A stretch of DNA of 13,745 nucleotides from CAYFMS01 sp964462325 (GTDB lineage Bacteria > Patescibacteriota > Patescibacteriia > UBA9934): positions 1-13,745 of the forward strand of contig CAYWYQ010000022.1 in the NCBI GenBank assembly GCA_964462325.1. The letters run 5' to 3'. The position numbers were made by a program, and so were the translations under genes. How positions within the stretch are numbered: position 1 is the stretch's first letter; each line of letters opens with the position of its first letter. This document shows positions 1 to 9,016 of the stretch, piece after piece. A model generated the notes under the pieces. It was not told where the DNA came from and did not search any database. It saw nothing but the letters and a program-made list of their open reading frames with translations.

Positions 1-3000
1 CGGATGTGAACCTGTGGTTGGAATACACATGTTTCCGGACCTGGTCCTCCTTTATTTTCTACACAATTCACTGGATCACTTACAGAACATGCGGGTAAAT
101 TCGCGATCATAATAGCATCGCAGGTATACGTATGGTTATACGAGAAGTAATTTGCTTCGCATGATTCAGATGTCTTCCCCCACTCATCCCCTTGATTACA
201 AATAATATCTTTTGTCCCCGCCTCCAATCCACGATGATTCTTGTAGAAATTATCTGGTGCATCTGAACCGCTCATCGAACGTCCATCCCCCCAATCAACG
301 ATTACTCGGCGAATCGGTAATTGATTCCTATCAGCCGCGGCAAAGAAATTCACATTTGCTCGACTAAACCCACCTTCAACTTCAATATCACCTGTATCTT
401 GCCCATTCACCGTAATAAATCCTTCATTTTGTTCAACACAAGCATCACCAATACAATTCTGTAAATTCACCGACCACACCTTCGGCGGATTGCCTTCAAT
501 TTCACGCACATCCCAATTCTGATTTCCTGACACTGCATAGAATCGATCTGTAGGATCTATATCATTCACCACATCGTAATACCCAAGCGTTTCATTTGCA
601 TCTATTACTACCTCTTCACTCTGTGAGATAAATGGAATAACTGACAGCGGCTTAGCGAAAATTTGCGACAGCCTATCTACAAGCGTTCGCGTATTTTCTC
701 CTGAGGCAAGCGTCAGATTACCGATCATATTGTCGATATCAACCAATTGCGTGAATCCACCGGGAGAGATGCCATAACGTAGGAATCCCATTCCTTCTGT
801 TACACCTTCATTCCCAATATTTGGTTCATAGGCAGTTTCTTTTCCTGTCCAATCAAAACAGGTTTGTAAAGGAGTATCATTTTGATGAATGGTTCCATCA
901 TGAAGTGGATATGCATATGTCGGAAGACGCCCCCCTCCTGTTGTACCGAAATCATTTTTATTTATCCACTTATTATCACTTGGCTTACAAGATGGCAATT
1001 TCACCGGACTCGGATCATCACTGTTCAAAATATCAGATGGAGTTATTGTTGCACCAAATGGAGCATTCACCGTTTCTGATAGATATATTTCTCCAAGAAA
1101 GCCATTCAATCTGTAATCGGAATTTTCCCAAACTCTATTTGAAAATGAATAAGATTCAAAATCATCAGCATCAGCTGTTTGAACAATTTCCTGACAAGCT
1201 GGGTAATAACTAATATGATTAAAAGGATTTTGAGTTAAAACATCATATGAACCTGTATTATTGAGGTCATAACGTATATCACCGTCTGGATTGAGCCCCT
1301 GATTTCCCGTAAATGCCCTGATACCGAGAGGATCTCCTGATATTTCTATTCCAGAAATGGTACAGGTTAGATAATCGTCAACATAATCATCAAATTCTCT
1401 GTATTCTCGAACATAATAGAATTCCGTGTCTGGTGAACCGTGGTTCGTAGACCCCGAGCCATCTACTCCTTCTACAGGAGGCGTACAAACATCTCCATTA
1501 TTTACATTCGACATTAGAGAAACACCCGTAAATACGGAATTTTTTGGTACACACATGAATGGACATACGTCTAGACCACGGTTCCATAAATCAAGTCCTG
1601 CAATACCACCGCTTTCTTCGATATTGAGAGTACCTCCTCTACTACACATATCAGCGATTCCTGGTACGGGATTATCTGCACGACCAACTAATGCCCAATA
1701 GCCTTCAGGACATTTTACAGTGTAGCGACACCATTCATTATTAATTTGATCTCCGATAATTATATCATCGCTGATGATTGCATTACTTGAGTCATCAACA
1801 GCTCTTATTGCAGAGCATCCAAGAAAACTTGAAACATCTGTATATGTTCTAATATCCGAACAATAATATGTATCCTCAAAGAATCCTGCTTCGATGAATT
1901 TTGCGAAGAGGTCTGTTTCACCGCGAATTTGATCCACTGGATACCAAGTTAGACATGCTCCCAAATCTGGATCTCCTTCTATATTGAGTCCTGTATCACG
2001 CTCTAAGCAGAATCCTTTCAATCCAAGAATCGTGTCTTCACGTGTAATTGGATTACAGGTTCCAAGACTTGCAGCGGTTATGTCTTGAGAATCGATTCCT
2101 CCTTGCTGCTCTTTACAACCATATTCTCCAGCGGCTCCCGTCAAACAAAGCGCGCCATCAAACTGACCTCCGGAACAAATTCCAAGGTCTCCCTTTGCAT
2201 CGCTTATACTTGTATTATTTTCTTCAATCGCCTCCTTCACCTTCGCTTCCAATTCATCAAGCGTAGATTCACTGTCAATATATGTGCGAGTTCCAGCAGA
2301 CGATTCAATCTTCTTATAACTACATTCACATGTCTCACCCGGCGCACATGTTGCAACACTCTCGAATCCCGAACGTACATTATACGGCACTGCATTTACA
2401 TCTGGGCTCGTGGTCACACCTTCGCCGAATTGACTCCATTGATCTACAATTTCCTCGCCAAATGGTGCATCGATTTCCGGTTGCGCTCGGCAAATAGATG
2501 CCTCGTATTCCTCTTGCGCGGCGAATGGTTTATTATCTGGCGTCAAGACACAACTTTCGTTCAGACAACTTCCTAATCGATTTGCTTCCGAGAATGAACA
2601 GGTACCAACGCCGCATGTTCCATCTAATACATTATCTGCACCCCCATCACAATACTCACCCGTCGCGCTCTTACACACACCTGCAGATACATCACATGTT
2701 TCTCCAAGACCAGAACATTGCGCATCAGAAGTACATATATCGCCGCGCTCATAGCAGACTCCCGTCACACAGGAACCTGTCAGACACTGTGAATTATCTG
2801 AACATGCTGATCCATTATCTGAACAATACCCGACCGTACACGATCCAAAGTGTTCTACCCCTTCGCAAGATCCTGCATTATAGGCAAGGGCATAGTCTGG
2901 ATCTGGATTTGTTCCGCAAACCTCACTTGAACTTGAAGCGCAATCAAGGTCCGTTGTACATGACGCTGGATTAAGTCCAGCCGGCTCACCATCTTTATGG

Positions 3001-6000
3001 CAAACATCCCCTATCTTCGAAATTTCAATCTGTGTCAGATGTTGCATTGGGAAGGTGTCTGGAATGGAATACCCTGAATAATCTTCTCCGTACCAAGAAA
3101 CATCTCTTCCGGCGTATTGATTTTTATCAAGGAATACCGCAGAATCATTTAACTTCCATTTCTTACAGAATGTCGTATCTCCAGTCTGAGAATATTCTTC
3201 ACAAAGTAATATATCTGAACAAACTTCACGGAATTGACCCAATCCTGGATCCCAAACTGGTTGAGAGTTTGAACAAGCAATCCATTCACTGCAAGTGCGG
3301 TCTCGATTTACTTTTACAATACGATTTGTATCGTTTTCTAATCGAGGAATGTCAGTCGTGCCTCCTACTAAATCAATATCCACTTCCGTCAGACAGCGAC
3401 CTTCAATTTGATCACCCTTCAAACTGAGTTTTGGTGCGCAATCATTATTTGTAAAGCAAGACCCTCCAAATGTGTACACATCTGAAATTTCTTCTGCCGT
3501 TATTGGTAGACGATCAACAAAATTTGTTGCTGCCCCCGTCGCCCCAATATCATTCAATCTTGCTTCATCGTACACACAGACTTGCGCGCATAAATCAACA
3601 GACTGACCATTCGACATTTGTATTGTTGTGCGTGCAGAATCGTTCGAACAATCAATCGGATCTACCAAATCAAATGGTTGATCACCAAATAATTCATCTG
3701 CATGTGTACTTGCAACAACCGTTGCAGAAGCATTATATGCAAGGTTTGGATCACTTGTATCATTGAATAATGTACACCCCGCTGTTTGACTCACTTGTCC
3801 ATTACACCTCTGAGAAGTCAGTAAACCACCCTCTTCTAGCTTGTTGTTATCAATAAATGTATAGGATTCAATGTCCGCATTTCCATAGAATTGATCTTCT
3901 GGGAAATCGAGTGGATCTTGGAATTCGCTGCAGCCATTATATTCAGGGCTACACATCCCTACCCATCCTTCATAATCATCATCCCCATTTCTCCACAGTC
4001 CAGACTCAACACCAGCAATAATATAATCTCCACTTGTAATTTCGCAGATGCCCTCAGATGTACCAAGACATGCCTCACCAGTACGACATTCAGCATCCTG
4101 ACTACAAGCAGATCCGCTTATGCTACATGTACCAACCGTATCTCGACACTCCGCATCTGCCGTACAAGAAATAGCGGCATCATTACTACATGTACCTGTT
4201 CCATAGCAGAAATTATTTGTCCCTTCTACAAACCAACCGTCATACTGCTGTCCATTTACTGTAATATCATTCTTATATTCGCATCGCCGCGTTGTTGGAT
4301 CTTTAAAGTAGTACTTACCGGCGTCTCCTGCGTCGAACTCTTCACAAGACACTTGATCAGATCCACATAATGTTGATTCGTACTGGTCTGGATCATTAAT
4401 AAGGTGATCTGTACTCCATTCATCAACACGACTTTGGTCAGCAGAAAGTGCCGGAACACCAACTTCCATACAACCTGCTGATGCACTATTACAGCGATCA
4501 GCATCATCAACAATGGCATAGAATGGTGTGTCGCCAGAAACATATTGCGCTTCTGGACCGTAAGAAATATGGCTAAATTCAGCGCGCGCAAGTTCTGATT
4601 CTGGAATGAAGAAATCAAGATCAAATTGACAACTTGTTTCCCCTCTATTGATCTGACAGAGCCTTTGGCTATTGATGTCATATGCGACACCCGTATTCAA
4701 TAGATAACAATCAATAGGATTTGACGCTGCAAGGCCATCTACTGTTGAACAGGTTGCTTGCCTTACTTCCGCATAGACATTGTCTGATTCCTGCGTGTCA
4801 TAGTAACCGCGGCAACCAATGCTTGATTCGTCGCAAAGCCTGCTAAATGAACGTAATGCAAGTGTTGCCCCTGTTGGAACGGTGTATTCCTGACAACCTA
4901 AGTGATATTGTGGAGAAAATTGACCAACCGCATTTATATCACAACTTGCTGGTGTTACCCATGAATCACGGATAAGTGCTAAATTATCTTCTCCTTCGCG
5001 TAATACAACATTATCAATAAAGAAGAGTGACGTCGCAGATCCATCGAATACAAATATCGACCCGTCACCAAATGTCGGGAAATTCGTCGTATTCATATTC
5101 AGCGGACCAAATTCATACCGTTTCCATTCCGTATTCAATTCAATTTGTTGCCGAGTACCATTCACATCTGTATTAAAGTAGGCATCAATCGAAGGTGTCC
5201 CAGATGCATCTAGATCAAATCCGGCTTCCAAAACTCCTGTTCCCTTTGCCCAGAATGAAAGCGTATACGTTTTTCCAGTAAAGACACTATCATGCAATGT
5301 TCCGCAGTACTGTCTTCCTTCGATCACCGTACATTCCGTACCAAATGCCCCTGACGCTTGTGTGCATCCACCCTCAACATCACATGTAGCACCATTATTT
5401 CCAAAATAGGTCCAAACATCCTGACCGCCCTCACTTCGCAATGAATGACCATCGGTTGCAATAGATTCATTTGAATAGGTCACACCTGATGCTCCATCTG
5501 TATCCCATGCTACCAATGTTCCATCTTCGAATAGATCTTCAAATGCAAGACGAGAATTATTACTGCGTCCTCCTGTGTATGAACGACATCCATTTTCAGA
5601 AGCCTTACATTCATCACTTTCATCCGTGAATCCATAGTAATGACATTCACCGTTATTTATATTGTAAAACCCGCCAGACTCTGAACAGTTTAGTTGACGA
5701 CCTACTGCATCCGCTCCGGCAACCGTTGTTTTACGATAGGTAGAACACTCTGCATTCACCGTTACTGTCTCAGACCATGTTCGATAGTGAATATCTCCGA
5801 GAACATCATAAAACTCTCGACAATCAGGATTTGAGAAAATGTCATCCCTTTCATCGCAGGATTCTACAATGCCATCAATGGCAAAATCTCCATTTGCATC
5901 ATCATTACAGACGGCGCCCGATTCGCTTGCAAACCAATTTGTACAAGGAGCCGAGTGCGGATTACCATCAAATCCATTCAAATAACGTGCATCTCCTTCT

Positions 6001-8999
6001 GGAATATTTGATTCGATTAAATTCCATGTTTTCAGCTGATATCCCGTCACATCCGTTCCTTCCCATGTGTAATAAATCGCCGCTCCGTCACTATTTGTAT
6101 TTGTCGCTGCCTGATCCGGCGTTACACATGCGCGAAGATAGGAATAATATTCCTTCTCTTCTGTGCTCAGATTTGTAAATTCATCACAACCAACGGCATC
6201 CTCACTACATGTTTCTGCCGAGTTTGGAATAAAGTAGAGCGGAAAATCTCCAGCAGGCTCATAGCGCGTCGGTTCTTGTTTGTAGGTATCATATCCAACA
6301 CATTCATTCGGACAAAAATCATTTACTCCAACGATACCACTCACTGCAGGATCGCCACTTGTCGGAGTGTATAGCTGACACCCCACTTCTGACTCACTAC
6401 ATATTTGTGCATATGAAGCACATTCTGCAGGATCGCTCGCATCTCCTGTACATCCTAAATAATCTGGTGGCAATTTCACTACATCTGTCCCAGAAGCAGC
6501 TGCATATCCAAAGCTGAATGGTGTCATGGCACCATTTTGTTCTAATTGCACATCGTCAATAGCAATATTCGTTCCTATTAAAGCAATATTCCCGTATAAA
6601 TTCGCAATATCTCCATCTAAAATAGGTGCTGTGAATATACATGAATACCTATTGTAATCTTCATTTGTTGCATCCACACTCCATACCATAACCAGTGAGT
6701 CACCCACGAATGCACAAGAGGTGTTTTCACCATCTTGTAAATCTAGTCCCGTAAACCCAAGCGTCTCTTCACCAAATTCTTCTGTTAAATTAATTGAAAT
6801 CTCTCCATTCCCTGCTCCACCGATATTTGATTTCGCATACGCAGAAAGTGTGTAGGAATACCCAGATTCTAATGCAATACCAAATTGTTCAAGCGGGATA
6901 TTTGCATCAGGTGTAAATGCATTTCCGCCACCGAAACCTTGATTACTCAAAAGTGAACCGGATTGACCAAGAGCAACCCATGCGTCAGGGCGCGTATTCT
7001 GTTCTTCATCATCCTCAAATCCTGGATTCTGAACATAATTGAGTGTCACGTTATTTCTTGTAATTATTTCGGAACACCCTCCTTCATTCGCTGAACATGT
7101 TTCGATATTTGCATTTGCAAAAAATCGGTCCTTATACGCAAATTCATCAGCATCAGCAAGCGTAATATTATTTACCGTCGGCCAGTCATATTCCGCTTCG
7201 TCATCCACTGTTTTATTTGTCGCATACCAAGAACAACCAACCGAATCCGGACCACAATCACCATAATCTACAGAATTTGTTAGATAGTCTACTTGATCAC
7301 CGTCTCTTTCTCTAAAGGAAAGACAGCTCGCAAACTCCGTAGGACAAGCATCACCACGGAATCGCCAAACATTTTTTTCACGCACACAATACCCATATCC
7401 ACCCAAACACTGGCCATCATCCCCTTCTGCAATACATGTTTGAATATCGACACATTCTTCCGCTCTATTTTCTGTACCTACTGCCGCTAATACCTGACCA
7501 TAAGCAAGCGTCCGACACTGTGAATCTGGTGCCTTCAATATCCAATTCGGATCGATTAAGTGACAATATGGATGCTGATCATCTCTTTGACCGTCGGAAT
7601 TACAGGAATGAAAATTCTCCATGACTTCTTCAAGCGTCACCTGCCCCTCACCAGATGATTCTGCTGCGATTTCCCATCCAACTGGGATAATGCGAGCTTT
7701 TCGCAACTTGAGAAGATTTGAATGACAGAATGCTTGCTTGTGACATGTTGGATCTTGATTGACTGTCGAATTTGACCCCACAAGAGCCCATTTGCCATTT
7801 ACATACCCCTCATCAATAGCTTCAATAAGCGTCACTGGCGCTCCACCTTCTGCACGAGCAAGCGCTGAAACAAATCCTGTATCGATTGCACAAGAATAAA
7901 TTCCTCGCGAACTGCGAAGCAATGTACCTGGACATGTAGCTAATTCAGACGTAAGACTATAGTTTGATGTGTCGAGCGGAGAAAATGAAACTAAATCTTT
8001 AAATAAATCCTCCGCATCGCGTTTCACAACACGATTTGGATCAAATGGATCAAATGTTACAGGATCAATATCTTCAAATAATCCCATATACAATTTTTGC
8101 ATCAAGCCACCGAACAATGTTTGCACAAATGTCGCAGCAAAATTGATCCCAACACCAATAAGTGCATCTGTTCCTCCGGCAGCCACAAGTGCATTTGCCG
8201 TATCCGATCCAGTACTTTTTGCACTTTCAAGCGCTGAAGTTAATTCTTGCTGAACCAGTTGCGCTGGGTATTTTGTATAACCGGAAATTGGGTCTGTTAA
8301 ATCCTGAAAACCACCGTCGATTAAATGCTGTAATTCTCCCAATTCCTGAATACGGCCAGCGCGTGCCTTTGTTTGTCCATAAATCCTAAGTGTTCCATAA
8401 AATTCATTGACATTATAGGAATTTGCCATATCAGACAAAATCTTTGCCGAGGCATCTGCATTTGGAAATTGTGCATGAATTGATGCTGTATAGCTTCCAA
8501 AATTCCTTGCAATTTCTGATCCGTTAAATTCATTGTCATTTTCAATATAGGGCGAGTATAGGAATTTCCTCGCAATTCCAGTTGCATCTGGATTGTCCGG
8601 ATCAATTCCAAGGGCCATCATGTATTTTGACCCCGGAATCATTTCATCAAGTACATCAGATGTCAGGGTTGCGGATAGGTTCTCCCCGACCTCTGCCATT
8701 GTCTTCTTATTAAAAAGAGGGTGTTGCCCAGCCGCACCATTCGCAATCCATATTGCTGTCGATTTTGCTGTAAGTTGAGCAACATAATTTAACATATTGA
8801 TTCCGATGGCCGTCAAAGCACCAACAAGGGCACCTTCTGTTTTATCCTGAATTTGTTCATTCGCAATTTTCGCAGCATCTCCGGCAACGACATCAGGATT
8901 CGTCGTCGTCCATTGGGCAAATGCCTGATGAGGAGTTCCTGCAAATAAAACCATCGCCATAAATAGAATGGCAAATAGTTTTTTTGTAAATGCTTGCAT
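1..8999 (-). CDS. Giant secreted cysteine-rich surface protein, 3' end beyond window
   Basis: I read one uninterrupted frame of 2,999 codons from the ATG at 8999 to the window edge; the frame was rechecked at more than a dozen cysteine codons and never shifts. Residues 1-28 form a signal peptide. Residues 29-355 contain no cysteine and include two hydrophobic, probably helical stretches (about 57-75 and 279-308). From C356 onward I hand-counted about 128 cysteines. In order there are: a C-x6-C motif repeated between 552 and 1690; carbohydrate-binding-like regions at about 655-827 and 1151-1345; cysteine clusters at 1598-1652 and 2045-2150; and a PKD-like fold at about 2872-2962. The ATG at 8999 is preferred because GAGGAA lies 4 bases upstream; in-frame ATGs at 9011 and 9017 lack a good Shine-Dalgarno site. 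The product is probably exported and disulfide-rich, acting in adhesion or as a surface fibre. I recall similar large proteins in Patescibacteria, but no function is established. Any C-terminal anchor lies outside the window. Confidence 0.9.
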   Translation of the reverse strand, partial: MQAFTKKLFAILFMAMVLFAGTPHQAFAQWTTTNPDVVAGDAAKIANEQIQDKTEGALVGALTAIGINMLNYVAQLTAKSTAIWIANGAAGQHPLFNKKTMAEVGENLSATLTSDVLDEMIPGSKYMMALGIDPDNPDATGIARKFLYSPYIENDNEFNGSEIARNFGSYTASIHAQFPNADASAKILSDMANSYNVNEFYGTLRIYGQTKARAGRIQELGELQHLIDGGFQDLTDPISGYTKYPAQLVQQELTSALESAKSTGSDTANALVAAGGTDALIGVGINFAATFVQTLFGGLMQKLYMGLFEDIDPVTFDPFDPNRVVKRDAEDLFKDLVSFSPLDTSNYSLTSELATCPGTLLRSSRGIYSCAIDTGFVSALARAEGGAPVTLIEAIDEGYVNGKWALVGSNSTVNQDPTCHKQAFCHSNLLKLRKARIIPVGWEIAAESSGEGQVTLEEVMENFHSCNSDGQRDDQHPYCHLIDPNWILKAPDSQCRTLAYGQVLAAVGTENRAEECVDIQTCIAEGDDGQCLGGYGYCVREKNVWRFRGDACPTEFASCLSFRERDGDQVDYLTNSVDYGDCGPDSVGCSWYATNKTVDDEAEYDWPTVNNITLADADEFAYKDRFFANANIETCSANEGGCSEIITRNNVTLNYVQNPGFEDDEEQNTRPDAWVALGQSGSLLSNQGFGGGNAFTPDANIPLEQFGIALESGYSYTLSAYAKSNIGGAGNGEISINLTEEFGEETLGFTGLDLQDGENTSCAFVGDSLVMVWSVDATNEDYNRYSCIFTAPILDGDIANLYGNIALIGTNIAIDDVQLEQNGAMTPFSFGYAAASGTDVVKLPPDYLGCTGDASDPAECASYAQICSESEVGCQLYTPTSGDPAVSGIVGVNDFCPNECVGYDTYKQEPTRYEPAGDFPLYFIPNSAETCSEDAVGCDEFTNLSTEEKEYYSYLRACVTPDQAATNTNSDGAAIYYTWEGTDVTGYQLKTWNLIESNIPEGDARYLNGFDGNPHSAPCTNWFASESGAVCNDDANGDFAIDGIVESCDERDDIFSNPDCREFYDVLGDIHYRTWSETVTVNAECSTYRKTTVAGADAVGRQLNCSESGGFYNINNGECHYYGFTDESDECKASENGCRSYTGGRSNNSRLAFEDLFEDGTLVAWDTDGASGVTYSNESIATDGHSLRSEGGQDVWTYFGNNGATCDVEGGCTQASGAFGTECTVIEGRQYCGTLHDSVFTGKTYTLSFWAKGTGVLEAGFDLDASGTPSIDAYFNTDVNGTRQQIELNTEWKRYEFGPLNMNTTNFPTFGDGSIFVFDGSATSLFFIDNVVLREGEDNLALIRDSWVTPASCDINAVGQFSPQYHLGCQEYTVPTGATLALRSFSRLCDESSIGCRGYYDTQESDNVYAEVRQATCSTVDGLAASNPIDCYLLNTGVAYDINSQRLCQINRGETSCQFDLDFFIPESELARAEFSHISYGPEAQYVSGDTPFYAIVDDADRCNSASAGCMEVGVPALSADQSRVDEWSTDHLINDPDQYESTLCGSDQVSCEEFDAGDAGKYYFKDPTTRRCEYKNDITVNGQQYDGWFVEGTNNFCYGTGTCSNDAAISCTADAECRDTVGTCSISGSACSQDAECRTGEACLGTSEGICEITSGDYIIAGVESGLWRNGDDDYEGWVGMCSPEYNGCSEFQDPLDFPEDQFYGNADIESYTFIDNNKLEEGGLLTSQRCNGQVSQTAGCTLFNDTSDPNLAYNASATVVASTHADELFGDQPFDLVDPIDCSNDSARTTIQMSNGQSVDLCAQVCVYDEARLNDIGATGAATNFVDRLPITAEEISDVYTFGGSCFTNNDCAPKLSLKGDQIEGRCLTEVDIDLVGGTTDIPRLENDTNRIVKVNRDRTCSEWIACSNSQPVWDPGLGQFREVCSDILLCEEYSQTGDTTFCKKWKLNDSAVFLDKNQYAGRDVSWYGEDYSGYSIPDTFPMQHLTQIEISKIGDVCHKDGEPAGLNPASCTTDLDCASSSSEVCGTNPDPDYALAYNAGSCEGVEHFGSCTVGYCSDNGSACSDNSQCLTGSCVTGVCYERGDICTSDAQCSGLGETCDVSAGVCKSATGEYCDGGADNVLDGTCGVGTCSFSEANRLGSCLNESCVLTPDNKPFAAQEEYEASICRAQPEIDAPFGEEIVDQWSQFGEGVTTSPDVNAVPYNVRSGFESVATCAPGETCECSYKKIESSAGTRTYIDSESTLDELEAKVKEAIEENNTSISDAKGDLGICSGGQFDGALCLTGAAGEYGCKEQQGGIDSQDITAASLGTCNPITREDTILGLKGFCLERDTGLNIEGDPDLGACLTWYPVDQIRGETDLFAKFIEAGFFEDTYYCSDIRTYTDVSSFLGCSAIRAVDDSSNAIISDDIIIGDQINNEWCRYTVKCPEGYWALVGRADNPVPGIADMCSRGGTLNIEESGGIAGLDLWNRGLDVCPFMCVPKNSVFTGVSLMSNVNNGDVCTPPVEGVDGSGSTNHGSPDTEFYYVREYREFDDYVDDYLTCTISGIEISGDPLGIRAFTGNQGLNPDGDIRYDLNNTGSYDVLTQNPFNHISYYPACQEIVQTADADDFESYSFSNRVWENSDYRLNGFLGEIYLSETVNAPFGATITPSDILNSDDPSPVKLPSCKPSDNKWINKNDFGTTGGGRLPTYAYPLHDGTIHQNDTPLQTCFDWTGKETAYEPNIGNEGVTEGMGFLRYGISPGGFTQLVDIDNMIGNLTLASGENTRTLVDRLSQIFAKPLSVIPFISQSEEVVIDANETLGYYDVVNDIDPTDRFYAVSGNQNWDVREIEGNPPKVWSVNLQNCIGDACVEQNEGFITVNGQDTGDIEVEGGFSRANVNFFAAADRNQLPIRRVIVDWGDGRSMSGSDAPDNFYKNHRGLEAGTKDIICNQGDEWGKTSESCEANYFSYNHTYTCDAIMIANLPACSVSDPVNCVENKGGPGPETCVFQPQVHI
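114..386 (-). other. PKD-like beta-sandwich region in the giant protein
   Basis: Residues about 2872-2962 contain V2901-D-W-G-D-G2906, the WGDG turn typical of PKD-type domains, preceded by a strand of the form PIRRV. NHTYTC (C2960) follows about 50 residues later and matches the H-x-Y strand that closes PKD folds. The insertion between the two motifs is longer than in a standard PKD domain and contains two cysteines. PKD domains usually act as extracellular spacers or protein contacts. Confidence 0.6.
2550..2867 (-). other. Cysteine cluster 2, Dickkopf/EGF-like, in the giant protein
   Basis: Residues 2045-2150 form the densest cysteine region. It contains the repeated pattern C-S-D-N-x-S-x-C, then CLTGSC, CSGLGETC and CGVGTC. 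It echoes cluster 1 (C-x5-QC in place of C-x5-ECR), so both probably derive from one small repeat. It lies between unrecognised regions and is likely a rigid spacer. Confidence 0.65.
4044..4208 (-). other. Cysteine cluster 1, Dickkopf/EGF-like, in the giant protein
   Basis: Residues 1598-1652 carry nine cysteines in 55 residues, with two copies of a C-x5-ECR motif (CTADAECR and CSQDAECR) separated by short C-x-C style loops. This resembles the small disulfide-rich repeats often seen in bacterial surface proteins. No metal or enzyme motif is visible. Confidence 0.65.
4965..5549 (-). other. Carbohydrate-binding-module-like region 2
   Basis: Residues about 1151-1345 of the giant protein show the same strand order as region 1. 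An opening FEDLFEDG with a W, a Ser-rich second strand (HSLRS), a central strand TYTLSFWAKGTG and a closing SLFFIDNVVLREGED are visible. Unlike region 1 it carries several internal cysteines (CDVEGGC, then two more around an Arg-Gln-Tyr), suggesting added disulfides. It is probably a jelly-roll carbohydrate or protein contact domain; this is inferred from pattern only. Confidence 0.6.
6519..7037 (-). other. Carbohydrate-binding-module-like (CBM4/9 or galactose-binding-like) region 1
   Basis: Residues about 655-827 of the giant protein open with NPGFEDDEEQ (N658-P659-G-F-E), the usual first strand of CBM4/9-type jelly rolls. A W followed by a Gly/Ser-rich stretch comes next, then a segment of the form SGYSYTLSAYAKS, and the region closes with a strand of the type IAIDDVQLEQ. 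This order (NxGFE, then a hydrophobic xYxLSxYAKx strand, then IxxDDVxLE) is characteristic of the fold. The ligand cannot be inferred. The region sits among C-x6-C pairs but contains few cysteines itself. Confidence 0.6.
8916..8999 (-). other. Signal peptide of the giant protein
   Basis: Residues 1-28 have the three parts of a Sec signal. There is a short basic start with K6 and K7, a hydrophobic core from L8 to A20 (LFAILFMAMVLFA), and a polar end closing with A26-F27-A28, a classic A-x-A site for signal peptidase I before Q29-W30. If translation began at 9011 or 9017 the basic part would gain an Arg-Lys pair, which is also compatible with export. No lipobox cysteine is present, so this is not a lipoprotein signal. 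Confidence 0.85.
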
Positions 9000-9003
9000 G
9001 TAC

Positions 9004-9009
9004 TTCCTC
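9004..9009 (-). promoter_or_regulatory. Shine-Dalgarno site deciding the start of the giant gene
   Basis: GAGGAA on the minus strand ends 4 bases before the ATG at 8999 (the GAGG core is 6 bases away). Three in-frame ATGs occur at 9017, 9011 and 8999. Only the last has a well-placed ribosome site. The first overlaps the upstream stop codon as TAATG, so coupled re-initiation there remains possible. Confidence 0.65.
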
Positions 9010-9016
9010 ATAGTCA

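Larger units (their letters stand above)
3930..7346 (-). repeat. Recurring C-x6-C protein motif (consensus CSExxVGCxxY) in the giant protein
   Basis: Ten cysteine pairs with exactly six residues between them occur at residues 552/559, 582/589, 635/642, 867/874, 931/938, 1131/1138, 1389/1396, 1503/1510, 1545/1552 and 1683/1690. Examples are CGPDSVGC, CSESEVGC, CSEDAVGC, CKASENGC, CDESSIGC, CNSASAGC and CSPEYNGC. The second cysteine is usually preceded by Gly (Ser in two copies), and Tyr or Phe often follows within three residues. DNA-level similarity is low, so this is an old protein repeat. Each pair probably closes a small disulfide loop. Confidence 0.8.

Noticed and set aside
4256..4690. 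Minus-strand 144-codon frame within the giant gene, and a 96-codon one at 8321-8611
   Set aside because: Both lie in a different frame inside the giant coding sequence and have no recognisable domain or start signal.
821..8778. Many plus-strand open frames of 60-163 codons across 821-8778
   Set aside because: They are antisense to one continuous minus-strand gene, show low-complexity His/Leu/Ser/Thr-rich composition, have no family motifs and overlap each other. They are shadows of the giant gene.
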